NCBI GenBank assembly: GCA_022760355.1
Contig: JALEGB010000130.1
Location: forward strand, 1 to 57,567
Direction of reading: 5' to 3'
Length of the DNA: 57,567 bases
From: Neomegalonema sp.
GTDB lineage: Bacteria > Pseudomonadota > Alphaproteobacteria > Rhodobacterales > Rhodobacteraceae
Shown: positions 9,487 to 17,611 of the stretch, in pieces
How the letters are laid out: the number at the start of each line of letters is the position of its first letter
How positions within the stretch are numbered: the first letter of the stretch is position 1
The notes under the pieces: generated by a model
Seen by the model: the letters and a program-made list of their open reading frames with translations, nothing else
Database searches by the model: none
What the model was told of the DNA's origin: nothing
Program-made: the position numbers and the translations under genes

Positions 9487-9975
9487 CTACTTCTTTGCGC
9501 CGGCGGAGACGACCGTGACATCGGCGAGGTCGACTGTGTGCGGCGGCAGGCCTTGCTGCATGTAGATCCGCTTCTGTTGCAGCGGATAATCGCCAACCTC
9601 CTGGGCCCGCCGCTCGCCCACCACAATGCAGCGCAAGGTTTCCGAGCCTGTGTTGCGCAGGCTGTGGGCCGCGCCCCCTTTTCGATAGCCGATGAAGTCG
9701 CCGGCTTTCACCTGGTGTGTTGCGTCGCCGATGCGCGCGGTCGCGGCGCCGCTGAGAATATAGACGCACTCATCCTCAAAATAATGGACATGGTGCTCTG
9801 TCGTGTCCCGCCCTGGTTCGACTTCAATGATGTGGAACCCCACCCCGGTCAGCCCCGTGAGATCGCCGAGGGATTTGTTGATCCGGACGGCGTTAGGATT
9901 AAGGAAATGCGTCTTGCGCAGCCCCTCCATCGCGGCGATCTCTTCGGCGGTGACGAGGTATTTTTCATCGGACAT
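9487..9975 (-). CDS. Cupin-domain protein
   Basis: A 162-residue single-domain cupin. The first conserved motif is EHHVHYFEDECVYILSG (His, His, Glu ligands) and the second is DFIGYRKGGAAHSLRNTG. The two motifs imply a metal-binding beta-barrel. Cupins of this size act as sugar epimerases, dioxygenases or ligand sensors, and the sequence does not say which. It lies directly upstream of the Gfo/Idh/MocA oxidoreductase, a pairing that fits carbohydrate or aromatic metabolite handling. Confidence 0.85.
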   Translation of the reverse strand: MSDEKYLVTAEEIAAMEGLRKTHFLNPNAVRINKSLGDLTGLTGVGFHIIEVEPGRDTTEHHVHYFEDECVYILSGAATARIGDATHQVKAGDFIGYRKGGAAHSLRNTGSETLRCIVVGERRAQEVGDYPLQQKRIYMQQGLPPHTVDLADVTVVSAGAKK

Positions 9976-10012
9976 GCGCGTGTTCCCGTGGCTTGAGTTT
10001 GGCCCAAGCAGG

Positions 10013-11215
10013 CTAATCCATTGAGATGTCGGCTGCTAGAAGCCCTCGGGCGGCGTCGCGGATCGCGCTGAGGCTTTGTGCGGCGACTTCGGCGCGCCAG
10101 GCGGGATCGCTCGGATAGAAGGCTTCGCGCATCGCCGCTCGGGCTGCGACGACGGCGGGATCATCAGGAGAGGGGGGGACGCGGCCGGCGGCGCGGGCGG
10201 CGTTCCACACAGCGTGATCATCCCGCACAGCGTTCATTGCTTGCAGCTGCGGAATTGTGCCGAACTCCAGTACCGCCGTGACGACAGTTGCGTCCTGAAA
10301 AATCTGCTCCCGAATCGCGCGCGGCATGCTGCCATTCAGACGATAGGCCGTTCGCCGCGCGGCCGAACGTTCGAAGCGGCGAGCGGGGCGCGTGTCCGGC
10401 GCTTCAGGCTCGTAGCGATCGCCCCACCAAGCCAAGCCGCGTTGGCAGGCGGGCTCATCCAGCCTTTCATGCTCGCCCAGCAGAACGCCGCGGCCTCGGG
10501 CGCCCAGGCCGGTGTGGATATCAATCATCGCCACGCCGCGTCGGGCGCGGCCCACATGCGCCAGCAGCGCCCGCTCGAGCATTCGGCGGGTCCAGCTGGG
10601 GCGATGGCCGCCGAAAAACGGTGCGGACGGGAAGGCGTATTGGCCGGCGGGTATTTCCGCTTGCAGGCGCGAAACGCCATACCGCAGCACGCACCAGAGC
10701 ACGGCGAGATCTGCATACCAGCGTCGCGGCCCGCGCGCGGCGTCCGGCGCGAGCGCCCAGGCGTAGCGCTTGAACCGGTCGGAGGGCGGTGGCGGCGGCG
10801 CGTCGAAGTCGATGAAGTTTCGCATGATGTCGACGCCGTCATGATCGCAGCGCCGCTCGAAACTGCAGCCCCAGGGGTTCAACCCGTGCAACATGAATAT
10901 CGCCAGCTGATCGGACGCGATTTGCGGGATCAGCTGATCAATCGCTGCGAGTTGCGCGCCTGAGCCCGCCAACCCTTCAGCGCCATGCGTACCGCTGCCG
11001 ACAATGACAACGTTTGGCGCATCCAGCGCGCCAAACCAGGCGCATTCCGTCGCCAACGCTTCGCCATTTCGCCCGGTTAACACGTCGCCTTGCGGATCTT
11101 GGGCGTCGAAAGGCTCTCGCCATTGCGTCGCCAGCACGCTTGAGCGCGCAGCCGCCTCCGTGAAGCGAGCGCGGGCGTCCTGGTGGGTTTCGGAGAAATA
11201 GGTCGCGCCCTTCAT
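10013..11215 (-). CDS. DUF2817 zinc-peptidase-like protein
   Basis: A 400-residue protein resembling DUF2817, a relative of M14 zinc carboxypeptidases. Near the N-terminus VGSGTHGAEG (about 72-81) offers the HxxE zinc ligands; further on, MLHGLNPWGCSFERR and IDIHTGLGARGRG look like active-site segments, and VLEFGT carries the late Glu. The frame is open to 11536, but the ATG at 11215 has AGGGAG at about -8. Substrate is unknown. It lacks a signal peptide, so it is probably cytoplasmic. It ends 37 bp before the cupin start. Confidence 0.8.
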   Translation of the reverse strand: MKGATYFSETHQDARARFTEAAARSSVLATQWREPFDAQDPQGDVLTGRNGEALATECAWFGALDAPNVVIVGSGTHGAEGLAGSGAQLAAIDQLIPQIASDQLAIFMLHGLNPWGCSFERRCDHDGVDIMRNFIDFDAPPPPPSDRFKRYAWALAPDAARGPRRWYADLAVLWCVLRYGVSRLQAEIPAGQYAFPSAPFFGGHRPSWTRRMLERALLAHVGRARRGVAMIDIHTGLGARGRGVLLGEHERLDEPACQRGLAWWGDRYEPEAPDTRPARRFERSAARRTAYRLNGSMPRAIREQIFQDATVVTAVLEFGTIPQLQAMNAVRDDHAVWNAARAAGRVPPSPDDPAVVAARAAMREAFYPSDPAWRAEVAAQSLSAIRDAARGLLAADISMD

Positions 11216-11396
11216 TGCCGCACTCCCTGTTGCGCCTGTGTGGCCTATCGCGCTCCGCCGCCTTTGGCGCAAGATCTCAAAGCCGAATTCGTCACCGCAC
11301 TGTTGTTCGGGCCTCTCAGCTCTGGACGTGGCGGCCCAGCTGTGGGAAGCGGACGCGTCGTCAATTCTACGCCAGGATTGGGGAGGCGAGACGCGG

Positions 11397-12530
11397 ATGA
11401 GACGGGCATTGTTGTGGAGCGGGTTTGGGGCGGGGCTGCTCCTGGCCGCTCTGGTTTTCGCGCCAGGGCCGATCGATCCGGTCGCGTGGACGCCGCCTGT
11501 CGACCGGGGGCTCACAGGGCCGTTTGCGCCGAACAAAGCGCTGCACGCCGCGCAGAAATTGGATCTCGGCGACTATTCGGGGCCGGAAAGCGCTGCGGTT
11601 GCGCCGGATGGCGCGCTCTATGTGGCGACGGTTGAGGGTGCGGTGGTGAAATTACGCGAAGCCGGCGGGGTCGAGCTGCTGTTTTCCACCGGCGGGCGGC
11701 CGCTCGGACTGGCGATTGCGCCAAACGGCGACGTGTATGTTGCAGATGCTTATCGCGGTTTGCTGCGCTGGTCGGCTGGAAAGCTGGAGGTGCTGGTCGA
11801 TCAGATTGACGGCGCGCCGTTGCGGTACGCGAACGCAGTCGCCCTGGCGTCGGACGGGGCCGTCTATTTTACGCAATCCACGCAGCGCTTTGATCCCGCC
11901 GCCTTGGGGTCGACATTGGAAGCCTCCATTCTGGATATCGCCGAGCATCGGCGTTCGGGGCGGTTGCTTGTATGGCGTCCGGCCGTTGAGGCGAGCGAGG
12001 CGACGGCGGGCGTTGTGGAGATTGTCGCCGCCGGTTTTTCCTTCGCGAACGGCGTCGCACTCGCGGCGGATGAAAGCTACGCCGTCGTCGTGGAGACGGG
12101 CGCATATCGGCTGTGGAAGGTGGCGCTGGGCGGCGATGCGCGTGGCCGCAAAACGCCGCTGATCGAGAATTTGCCGGGGTTTCCTGATAATGTCGCGCGC
12201 GACCCCAGCGGCGATGTGTTCTGGGTTGGCGTCGGCAGTTTGCGTCGCTCGATCGCTGATGTGTTGGCTGACGCGCCTGGGCTGCGCAGCGTTGTTTTCA
12301 AGTTGCCTGATTTTGTTCGGCCCGGCCCGGCGAAGCACGGCGTCGTTTTTGCGGTGGGCGCGGACGGTTCGGTGCGGACGACCCTGCAGGACCCCACCGG
12401 CAAACTTGGCTTGGTAAGCGGCGCTGTTCCGTTTGGAGACTCGCTTGCTGTCACAGTTTTGGACGGTGGGGCGCTTTATAGGACGTCGGCGCCGACCTGG
12501 CGCGCGCTCACTGGCGCCTCCGCCCGATAA
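11397..12530 (+). CDS. SMP-30/strictosidine-synthase-like beta-propeller protein
   Basis: A 377-residue protein with an N-terminal membrane anchor or signal (about 5-22). Repeats of a six-blade propeller follow, such as PESAAVAPDGALYVAT, PLGLAIAPNGDVYVADA and YANAVALASDGAVYFTQST. This is the strictosidine-synthase-like (Str_synth) branch, whose bacterial members are poorly characterised calcium-dependent hydrolase-type proteins. The ATG at 11397 is chosen because GGGAGG lies 11 nt upstream; the open frame starts earlier at 11238. It diverges from the DUF2817 gene. Likely faces the periplasm. Confidence 0.85.
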   Translation: MRRALLWSGFGAGLLLAALVFAPGPIDPVAWTPPVDRGLTGPFAPNKALHAAQKLDLGDYSGPESAAVAPDGALYVATVEGAVVKLREAGGVELLFSTGGRPLGLAIAPNGDVYVADAYRGLLRWSAGKLEVLVDQIDGAPLRYANAVALASDGAVYFTQSTQRFDPAALGSTLEASILDIAEHRRSGRLLVWRPAVEASEATAGVVEIVAAGFSFANGVALAADESYAVVVETGAYRLWKVALGGDARGRKTPLIENLPGFPDNVARDPSGDVFWVGVGSLRRSIADVLADAPGLRSVVFKLPDFVRPGPAKHGVVFAVGADGSVRTTLQDPTGKLGLVSGAVPFGDSLAVTVLDGGALYRTSAPTWRALTGASAR

Positions 12531-12534
12531 AGCA

Positions 12535-12579
12535 GGCTCTGGCGGCCAGAGCCGACGCGCATTAATGATAAATGCGCGT
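12535..12579 (+). terminator. Two stem-loops after the propeller gene
   Basis: GGCTCTGG/CCAGAGCC at 12535-12553 and ACGCGCATT/AATGCGCGT at 12555-12579 are perfect hairpins immediately after the stop at 12530. They make a plausible intrinsic terminator pair, though no long T-run follows. Confidence 0.6.
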
Positions 12580-12768
12580 TATCTATGGCGATAACCCGTG
12601 GTTAATAAATACAACGCCAGAGTGTGTTGCGACGCAGATGCGCGCAACGTTGTTCGAGGCGACTGAGGAGAGCGGCCCCTTGAAGGGGACGGAATCTCTT
12701 CAGCGAATGGCGCAGCGCGGCGGACCAGCGAATTGAGAGCGCCCTCCGGGCGGGCAGAGGAAACGTTG

Positions 12769-13662
12769 ATGACTGATCCAGCCTCACCGGTCGACGGGGA
12801 TCGCCGGCCGAGTCCTGAAGCGCTACGCAAGGCGCTTGCCGAAGTCGCGACGCGCGGCAAATTTTCTGATCTTTCCGAGTTTGCGCGTGATCTTCGCATC
12901 GATCTTGATGATCGTCGTCGTGGGGTCCGCGCTGCGCTGTCCGCGGGACGGGGGCGCGCGATTGAACGCGCAGCGCTCGGAATCTTCGCGGGGCTTTGCA
13001 TCGCGGCGGCCTTCGTCCTCGCGGCGGATCGCCGGACGATTGCGCCGGATGTCGTCATCGGCCCCAAGGCGATTGCGCTGGCCGAAGCTGAGGGTGATTT
13101 CAGTACGCGCGGGCTGGCTTCGCCGCTTGCGCCGCCGCCGGCTGTTCGTATCCAGACCATGCGCGCCGATCATCTTGACCACCGCGAATTGACGGTGTTG
13201 CTGGAAGCAAAGCCAGTGAAATGCGTGGCGCCGGCCAGCGGACGGCAAAGCTCGGCGCTTGGGCTTAACTTGCCGGTGGTGCTGGCGAGCGCGCCCAGCA
13301 GCGCCTGTGCGGAGGAAGTCCGCTATGATGTGGCGCATGGATCCTTCACTCTGCGCGCCTGGCTCGCAAGCGGCGTGCTGCTTGAGATCAATGGCGCTTT
13401 CGCAGTTGAGAATGGCGCCATCTGTCACCGGATCGGCGGGATGACCGCTCATACGTTCAGTGATGACGCAGCCGCCGCCAAGCGCTATGGCGAATTGGCG
13501 GATCGCGCAATTGAGACCGCGAAGGGGGCGAAGCTTTGCCATCGCTACCGGCCAGCCGATAAGAGCAAGCCGGGCGGCTATGTTGCTGACCATCTAGGCG
13601 CGGCTGGGGCGACCAAGCTCGCCCAAGCGCCTGCGCCGTTTGAGATGCGGCGTTTGCGCTGA
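12769..13662 (+). CDS. Hypothetical single-pass membrane protein
   Basis: A 297-residue protein of unknown family. It has an acidic/basic N-terminal region (about 1-60, with a short helical RKALAEVATRGKFSDLSEFARDL-type segment), one transmembrane helix (ALGIFAGLCIAAAFVLAA), and a periplasmic part with three or four cysteines (KCVAPAS, SACAEE, ICHRIGG, LCHRYRP) that could form disulphides. The ATG at 12769 follows an AGAGGA site. It stands alone between hairpins and the 172-bp repeat. No function can be assigned. Confidence 0.6.
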   Translation: MTDPASPVDGDRRPSPEALRKALAEVATRGKFSDLSEFARDLRIDLDDRRRGVRAALSAGRGRAIERAALGIFAGLCIAAAFVLAADRRTIAPDVVIGPKAIALAEAEGDFSTRGLASPLAPPPAVRIQTMRADHLDHRELTVLLEAKPVKCVAPASGRQSSALGLNLPVVLASAPSSACAEEVRYDVAHGSFTLRAWLASGVLLEINGAFAVENGAICHRIGGMTAHTFSDDAAAAKRYGELADRAIETAKGAKLCHRYRPADKSKPGGYVADHLGAAGATKLAQAPAPFEMRRLR

Positions 13663-13669
13663 TCCAGCT

Positions 13670-13841
13670 TAGGGTCGAAACCTCTTCATCAGACGCCGTC
13701 AGCCCGGTTTAGGGGCTTGTCGGCTAGAATATCGAGGCGTAGGCGGTGTGGCTCACCGTCACGCCTAGATATCGACGTCCGGCGCGCCCCTAAACCGGGC
13801 CCGAAGCGCTGACGACGCCTGATGAAGGGGTTTCGACCCTA
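13670..13841. repeat. Complete 172-bp palindromic repeat element
   Basis: The whole element is one long imperfect palindrome. The outer arms TAGGGTCGAAACC... and ...GGTTTCGACCCTA pair, GCCCGGTTTAGGGGC pairs with GCCCCTAAACCGGGC inside them, and ATATCGAGGCGTAGG-type arms pair around a central TGGCT. A truncated copy at the right edge (57447-57567) differs at only about five of 121 positions. Shorter pieces occur at 451, 7944 and 21747. It has no open frame, so it resembles a MITE or extended REP rather than an insertion sequence. Confidence 0.9.
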
Positions 13842-13851
13842 GGCGATCGGC

Positions 13852-14199
13852 TTAAGTCGGGATTGCGCCGACGATTTGCAGCAGAAAACCCAGCGCGATT
13901 GCGACGAAGGCGAGGGTGAACCAGGAGCTGCGTGTGGAGAACGCGGTGCGCGCCCGCAGCGCGCGATCACTGGCTTTGCGCTGGCGGTCCATCCACGCGA
14001 ACGTGTCATGATGTTGCCCGGTTGGGCGCGGCATGCTGGGCGGCAGCTCGCGACGCGCTTCTTGAGCGGCGAGCTCGGCTTCCCGTTGCTCAGCGCGCAA
14101 GGCGATGCGCCATTCGAACGCCAGCAGCACAGTGCCGACAAAGCTCAGCGCATGACCCCCGACGTTGAACCATGGCTGTAGGGCGGCGAAGTCGATCAT
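13852..14199 (-). CDS. Small two-helix membrane protein, unknown
   Basis: A 115-residue protein with a hydrophobic N-terminal helix (GGHALSFVGTVLLAFEW), a charged cytoplasmic-looking middle (EQREAELAAQEARREL and DRQRKASDRALRAR), and a C-terminal helix (WFTLAFVAIALGFLLQIVGAI). Family not recognised. Its stop lies about 10 bp from the right end of the 172-bp palindromic repeat. It follows an alpha/beta hydrolase gene on the same strand with a 49-bp gap, so the two may form a unit. Confidence 0.6.
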   Translation of the reverse strand: MIDFAALQPWFNVGGHALSFVGTVLLAFEWRIALRAEQREAELAAQEARRELPPSMPRPTGQHHDTFAWMDRQRKASDRALRARTAFSTRSSWFTLAFVAIALGFLLQIVGAIPT

Positions 14200-14248
14200 G
14201 GGCGTGTCCTTACTTACATGAGCGCCTGAGCGTCAGGAGCCAGGCGAA

Positions 14249-15292
14249 TTAGCCGCGCCATCGCTTAAGCGCAGCGGCGGAGCCGGCGACAGCGCGAATG
14301 CGCGCCACGCATGCGTCAGGCGCCGCGAAGGGCAACATGTGGCCGACGCCTTCCAGCGTATGAAGCTCCACATGCGGCGCGACGGCTTTTAGGGGCGGGC
14401 CGTGCTCTTCGAACGTTACGATTCTGTCCGCCAGGCCGAATAGGATCGATATTGGCGGCGCAAGCTCGCCATAGCGCACGCTCTGCGCTGCGAGATCGGG
14501 GCGCAGAATTGCGCCATCCTCCATCGTCGCTTCGATTTGACTTGGGCGCGCGGCGAATGCGCCGCCTCCGACCGTCTCATAGTCCGACGGCGGGCTTTGG
14601 GGCCCAAAGGCGGCCTCTAAGAACATATCCGCGTTCTTGCGCGCCATCATTGGTCCGACGGTCCAGGCGATCATCCGTCGCGCCGCGGGGCTGTCGACCG
14701 TCTGGTCAGGCAAGGGCGGTTTCATCCGAAATGGGTAGATGGCGGGCGCCAACAGCACGACGCCGGAGACCGTTTCGGGGTAAGCCAGCGCAAAAGCGAG
14801 GGCGACGCCGCCGCCGAAGGAGTGGCCGACCAGTACTGGGCGCTCAATTTCCAGCCGCGCAAGCGCTTGACGCAGCACGGCGGCTTGCTCGGACAGGCTC
14901 GCCGCGCCCCGGCTGGGGCGGGTCGAATGACCATAGCCGGGACGATCGAACGCCACCACATGGTGGTCCGCGCCCAGCTGTGGCGCAATCGTGTCGGCGA
15001 AATGGCGGATCGAGCCGCCAAGCCCATGGATTAGCACGATTGGCGGCAGCTTCGCATCGCGCGCGCCCAGGGTCAGAAAATGAATGCGCGCGAGCCCGCC
15101 GGGCGTTTCAACATCGATCTCGCCTTCAACTGCCGGACGAGAGATGGGCTCGCGCGGCGCCGGCGTGGTGGGCTCGGCGGCGGGCGCCGTCGGCTCGAAG
15201 GCGCGTCCGCGTCGGGCGCGGACAATTGCAATCGCCGCCGCCGCGATCGCCGCCGCCCCCAGGGCGATCCCGAGAACTTCAATCCAATCCAT
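14249..15292 (-). CDS. Membrane-anchored alpha/beta hydrolase
   Basis: A 347-residue protein with an N-terminal transmembrane anchor (about 6-24), a Pro/Ala/Thr-rich linker, and an alpha/beta-hydrolase domain. Visible motifs are the oxyanion-hole HGLGGS, FDRPGYGHSTRP, the nucleophile elbow GHSFGGG, the acid strand FGLADRIV and the catalytic His in LEGVGHMLP. Fold and catalytic triad are therefore clear; substrate is not. GGGAG precedes the ATG. It probably acts at the inner membrane. Confidence 0.88.
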   Translation of the reverse strand: MDWIEVLGIALGAAAIAAAAIAIVRARRGRAFEPTAPAAEPTTPAPREPISRPAVEGEIDVETPGGLARIHFLTLGARDAKLPPIVLIHGLGGSIRHFADTIAPQLGADHHVVAFDRPGYGHSTRPSRGAASLSEQAAVLRQALARLEIERPVLVGHSFGGGVALAFALAYPETVSGVVLLAPAIYPFRMKPPLPDQTVDSPAARRMIAWTVGPMMARKNADMFLEAAFGPQSPPSDYETVGGGAFAARPSQIEATMEDGAILRPDLAAQSVRYGELAPPISILFGLADRIVTFEEHGPPLKAVAPHVELHTLEGVGHMLPFAAPDACVARIRAVAGSAAALKRWRG

Positions 15293-15424
15293 ACCGCCGG
15301 CTCCCCCACGCGAAACTCATCGATCTTGTTAGCCAAGCGGCGCCCCAAAGGCCAGTTTCCTTAGGTCGGCGCGGGCGTTATCTGAGATCTTACTTTCCCT
15401 CAGGCCGCAAAGCGAACCGTCCGA

Positions 15425-16357
15425 ATGACGCAAAATCGGGGCGTAGCCCCTACGCAGTCTCTGTGCGCTGCACTTCTCATGCTCGGCGCTGTCGCGGCGT
15501 TCACGTTGATGGGGCCGATGATCAAGCTCGCGCGGCTTGAGGGGGCGCATGTCGCCCAGATCGTGTTTCTGCGCTTGCTGTTCGCACTCCTGTTGCTCGC
15601 CCCATTGGCGTGGCGGCGCGGATTGCGCCGGCTGAAAAGCGGTCAGCCGCGGCTTCAGCTGTTGCGCGGCTTGGTCGGCGCCTCGGCGATGTTTTGCGCG
15701 TTCAGCTCCTTCGCGCTCATTCCGATTGCGGAGGCGACGGCGATCGGGTTCGCCTCGCCGCTATTTGCGACAATCGCCGCGGTCCTGTGGTTGGGGGAGC
15801 GGATTCGCGCGCGGCGGATCGCGGCGCTCATCATTGGCTTTGTCGGGGTGGTGATCATTCTGCGCCCTGGCGCAGCGGTGCTGAGCGAAGGGGCGTTGTT
15901 GGGACTATTTGCGGCGGCGCAAATTGGCGCGATCGCCGTGTTGATCAAGAAGCTGTCGACAACCGATTCGCCGGAGGCGATGGCCTTCTGGATGGCTGCG
16001 ATACAGACGCCGGTGATGGCCGTTCCCGCCATTGTGTTTTGGACAACGCCGAGCTGGCTGACGCTGATCTGCTGCATCGGGCTGGCGCTGACAGGCTCCG
16101 CCGCGCATCTGCTCTGGGCGCGGGCGTCCCAGCTGGCGGAGGTGTCGCAGTTGCAGCCGATTGAGTTCGCAAAGCTGCCGATGACTGCGCTGATCGCCTA
16201 TCTTGCGTTTAGCGAAGCGCCCAGCCTCTGGACTTGGGCGGGGGGCGGTCTGATCGCCGCATCGACGGGCTATATCGCCATGCGTGAAGCGCGGCTGGCG
16301 AAGCGTGCTACGCCGTCGGCGACTGCTGCTGCTCCGCGGCCGGTTAGGCGATGTTAG
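15425..16357 (+). CDS. EamA/DMT-family transporter
   Basis: A 310-residue protein with about ten transmembrane helices arranged as two EamA repeats. The first spans about 15-145 (ALLMLGAVAAFTLMGPMIK; FCAFSSFALIPIAEATAIGF). The second spans about 160-290, including GGLIAASTGYIAMRE at the end. Members export small metabolites or amino acids; substrate is unknown. It is divergent from the hydrolase gene with a 132-bp gap that could hold both promoters. Confidence 0.88.
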   Translation: MTQNRGVAPTQSLCAALLMLGAVAAFTLMGPMIKLARLEGAHVAQIVFLRLLFALLLLAPLAWRRGLRRLKSGQPRLQLLRGLVGASAMFCAFSSFALIPIAEATAIGFASPLFATIAAVLWLGERIRARRIAALIIGFVGVVIILRPGAAVLSEGALLGLFAAAQIGAIAVLIKKLSTTDSPEAMAFWMAAIQTPVMAVPAIVFWTTPSWLTLICCIGLALTGSAAHLLWARASQLAEVSQLQPIEFAKLPMTALIAYLAFSEAPSLWTWAGGGLIAASTGYIAMREARLAKRATPSATAAAPRPVRRC

Positions 16358-16491
16358 GCGTCTGAAAGGGGGCGCACATCGTCGCCAAAAAGCAGAAAGT
16401 AACCTTGATAAGGTATGTTCCCGCCCAATCGCGCGACCTAGAATTGGTCCGCCGCTTGCCTAGAACGGGTAACGGCAATGAGGGATCAGCT

Positions 16492-17538
16492 ATGAAACGT
16501 CGCGTGGAGTTCATTCTAAATCAGTTTGTGCATCGCAGCGCCGCAGCGCTGTGCGCGAGCGTGTTGTTTTGGAACGGCGCCGCGGCGCATGATCTGGCGG
16601 CGATAGAGGCGATGGAGGATCTTGCGGCGGGCGTGGTTGATCCCCACGACGCGGCGCATCTCACGTCCGGCGCGCCCGCGCGACGCGCGCCGAAGCTGGC
16701 GCCGGGCGCGATCGCTGATCCATGCAAGAGCAATCCGGAGGCGCTGGGCGTCTCCCGCGTGATCACCCTTGATCCGCGACTGGGCAAACATTTCGGCAAT
16801 CGCGCGCACTATCTCTCGACGAAGAACTTCCTTCGCCCCAAGGAGGTGGTGCTGACATTTGACGACGGCCCGACCCCGCGCACGACCCGCCGAATTTTGG
16901 CGACCCTGCGCGAGTTCTGCGTGAAAGCGACGTTCTTCGCGGTGGGCAAGCTGGCGAGACGCTATCCGGGCGTGCTGCGCGAAGTGTTGGCGGATGGCCA
17001 TACAATCGCGGGTCATACTTACGCGCATCCGATGCCGTTCGCGTCAATCGGCATGGCGCGGGCGCAGCGTGAAATCGAGAGCGGTTTTCGCGCGCTTGGC
17101 AAGGCGACGGGCGAGGCGCCCGCGGCGATCTTCCGCTTTCCCGGCTTGTCCGAAACCGCCGGAATGCGCGACTATCTGGCGGCGCGGAACATCATGTCGC
17201 TCGGCATTGATGTGGATAGTGGCGACTGGCGTCGGGGCGCGACGACGGAGAAGGTCGTCAAAACCACCGTGCGAGATATCCGGCGGCTTCGCGGCGGCGT
17301 CGTCCTGTTTCACGATCCGCTCAAACGCACAGCGCGCGCGCTGCCGGCGATTTTGCGCAGCTTGAAGAAGCACGGCTACAAGGTTGTGCATGTTGTATCG
17401 GCCGCCCCCTATGTCGCGCCGGACGGCTCTGCGCGATTTGTGGCGGCGGAGGCGCCTTATGCGGGACCGTATGCGGGGCCGTGGCGCAAACCGCGGAAAC
17501 GGGAAATCTCGTCGCCGCTGATCGGGGGTTTTTACTGA
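16492..17538 (+). CDS. Secreted polysaccharide deacetylase (NodB domain)
   Basis: A carbohydrate esterase family 4 protein, 348 residues. It has a signal peptide (about 15-32) and a NodB domain with the metal-binding motif 1 TFDDGPTPRTT (122-132) and motif 2 HTYAHP (175-180). FRFPGLSET and LFHDP follow as later active-site motifs. Such enzymes remove acetyl groups from peptidoglycan, chitin-like or exopolysaccharide GlcNAc. The ATG at 16492 is preceded by GAGGGA and gives the signal peptide; the frame opens upstream at 16405. Periplasmic or extracellular. Confidence 0.88.
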   Translation: MKRRVEFILNQFVHRSAAALCASVLFWNGAAAHDLAAIEAMEDLAAGVVDPHDAAHLTSGAPARRAPKLAPGAIADPCKSNPEALGVSRVITLDPRLGKHFGNRAHYLSTKNFLRPKEVVLTFDDGPTPRTTRRILATLREFCVKATFFAVGKLARRYPGVLREVLADGHTIAGHTYAHPMPFASIGMARAQREIESGFRALGKATGEAPAAIFRFPGLSETAGMRDYLAARNIMSLGIDVDSGDWRRGATTEKVVKTTVRDIRRLRGGVVLFHDPLKRTARALPAILRSLKKHGYKVVHVVSAAPYVAPDGSARFVAAEAPYAGPYAGPWRKPRKREISSPLIGGFY

Positions 17539-17570
17539 ACGCGCGGATCTGGCGGCGTGAAAGCGTTCAG
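17535..17570. terminator. Weak stem-loop after the deacetylase
   Basis: CTGAACGC at 17535-17542 pairs with GCGTTCAG at 17563-17570 around a 20-nt loop. It overlaps the stop codon. A possible terminator or mRNA end structure, with little else to support it. Confidence 0.3.
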
Positions 17571-17611
17571 GCCGCTTCCTAATTCGGCCGTCGCAGCCTA
17601 TCTTCAGCGGC

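Noticed and set aside
12579-13160. 193-residue Ser/Arg-rich frame on the minus strand
   Set aside because: Mostly antisense to the 12769-13662 gene; low-complexity composition and no start signals.
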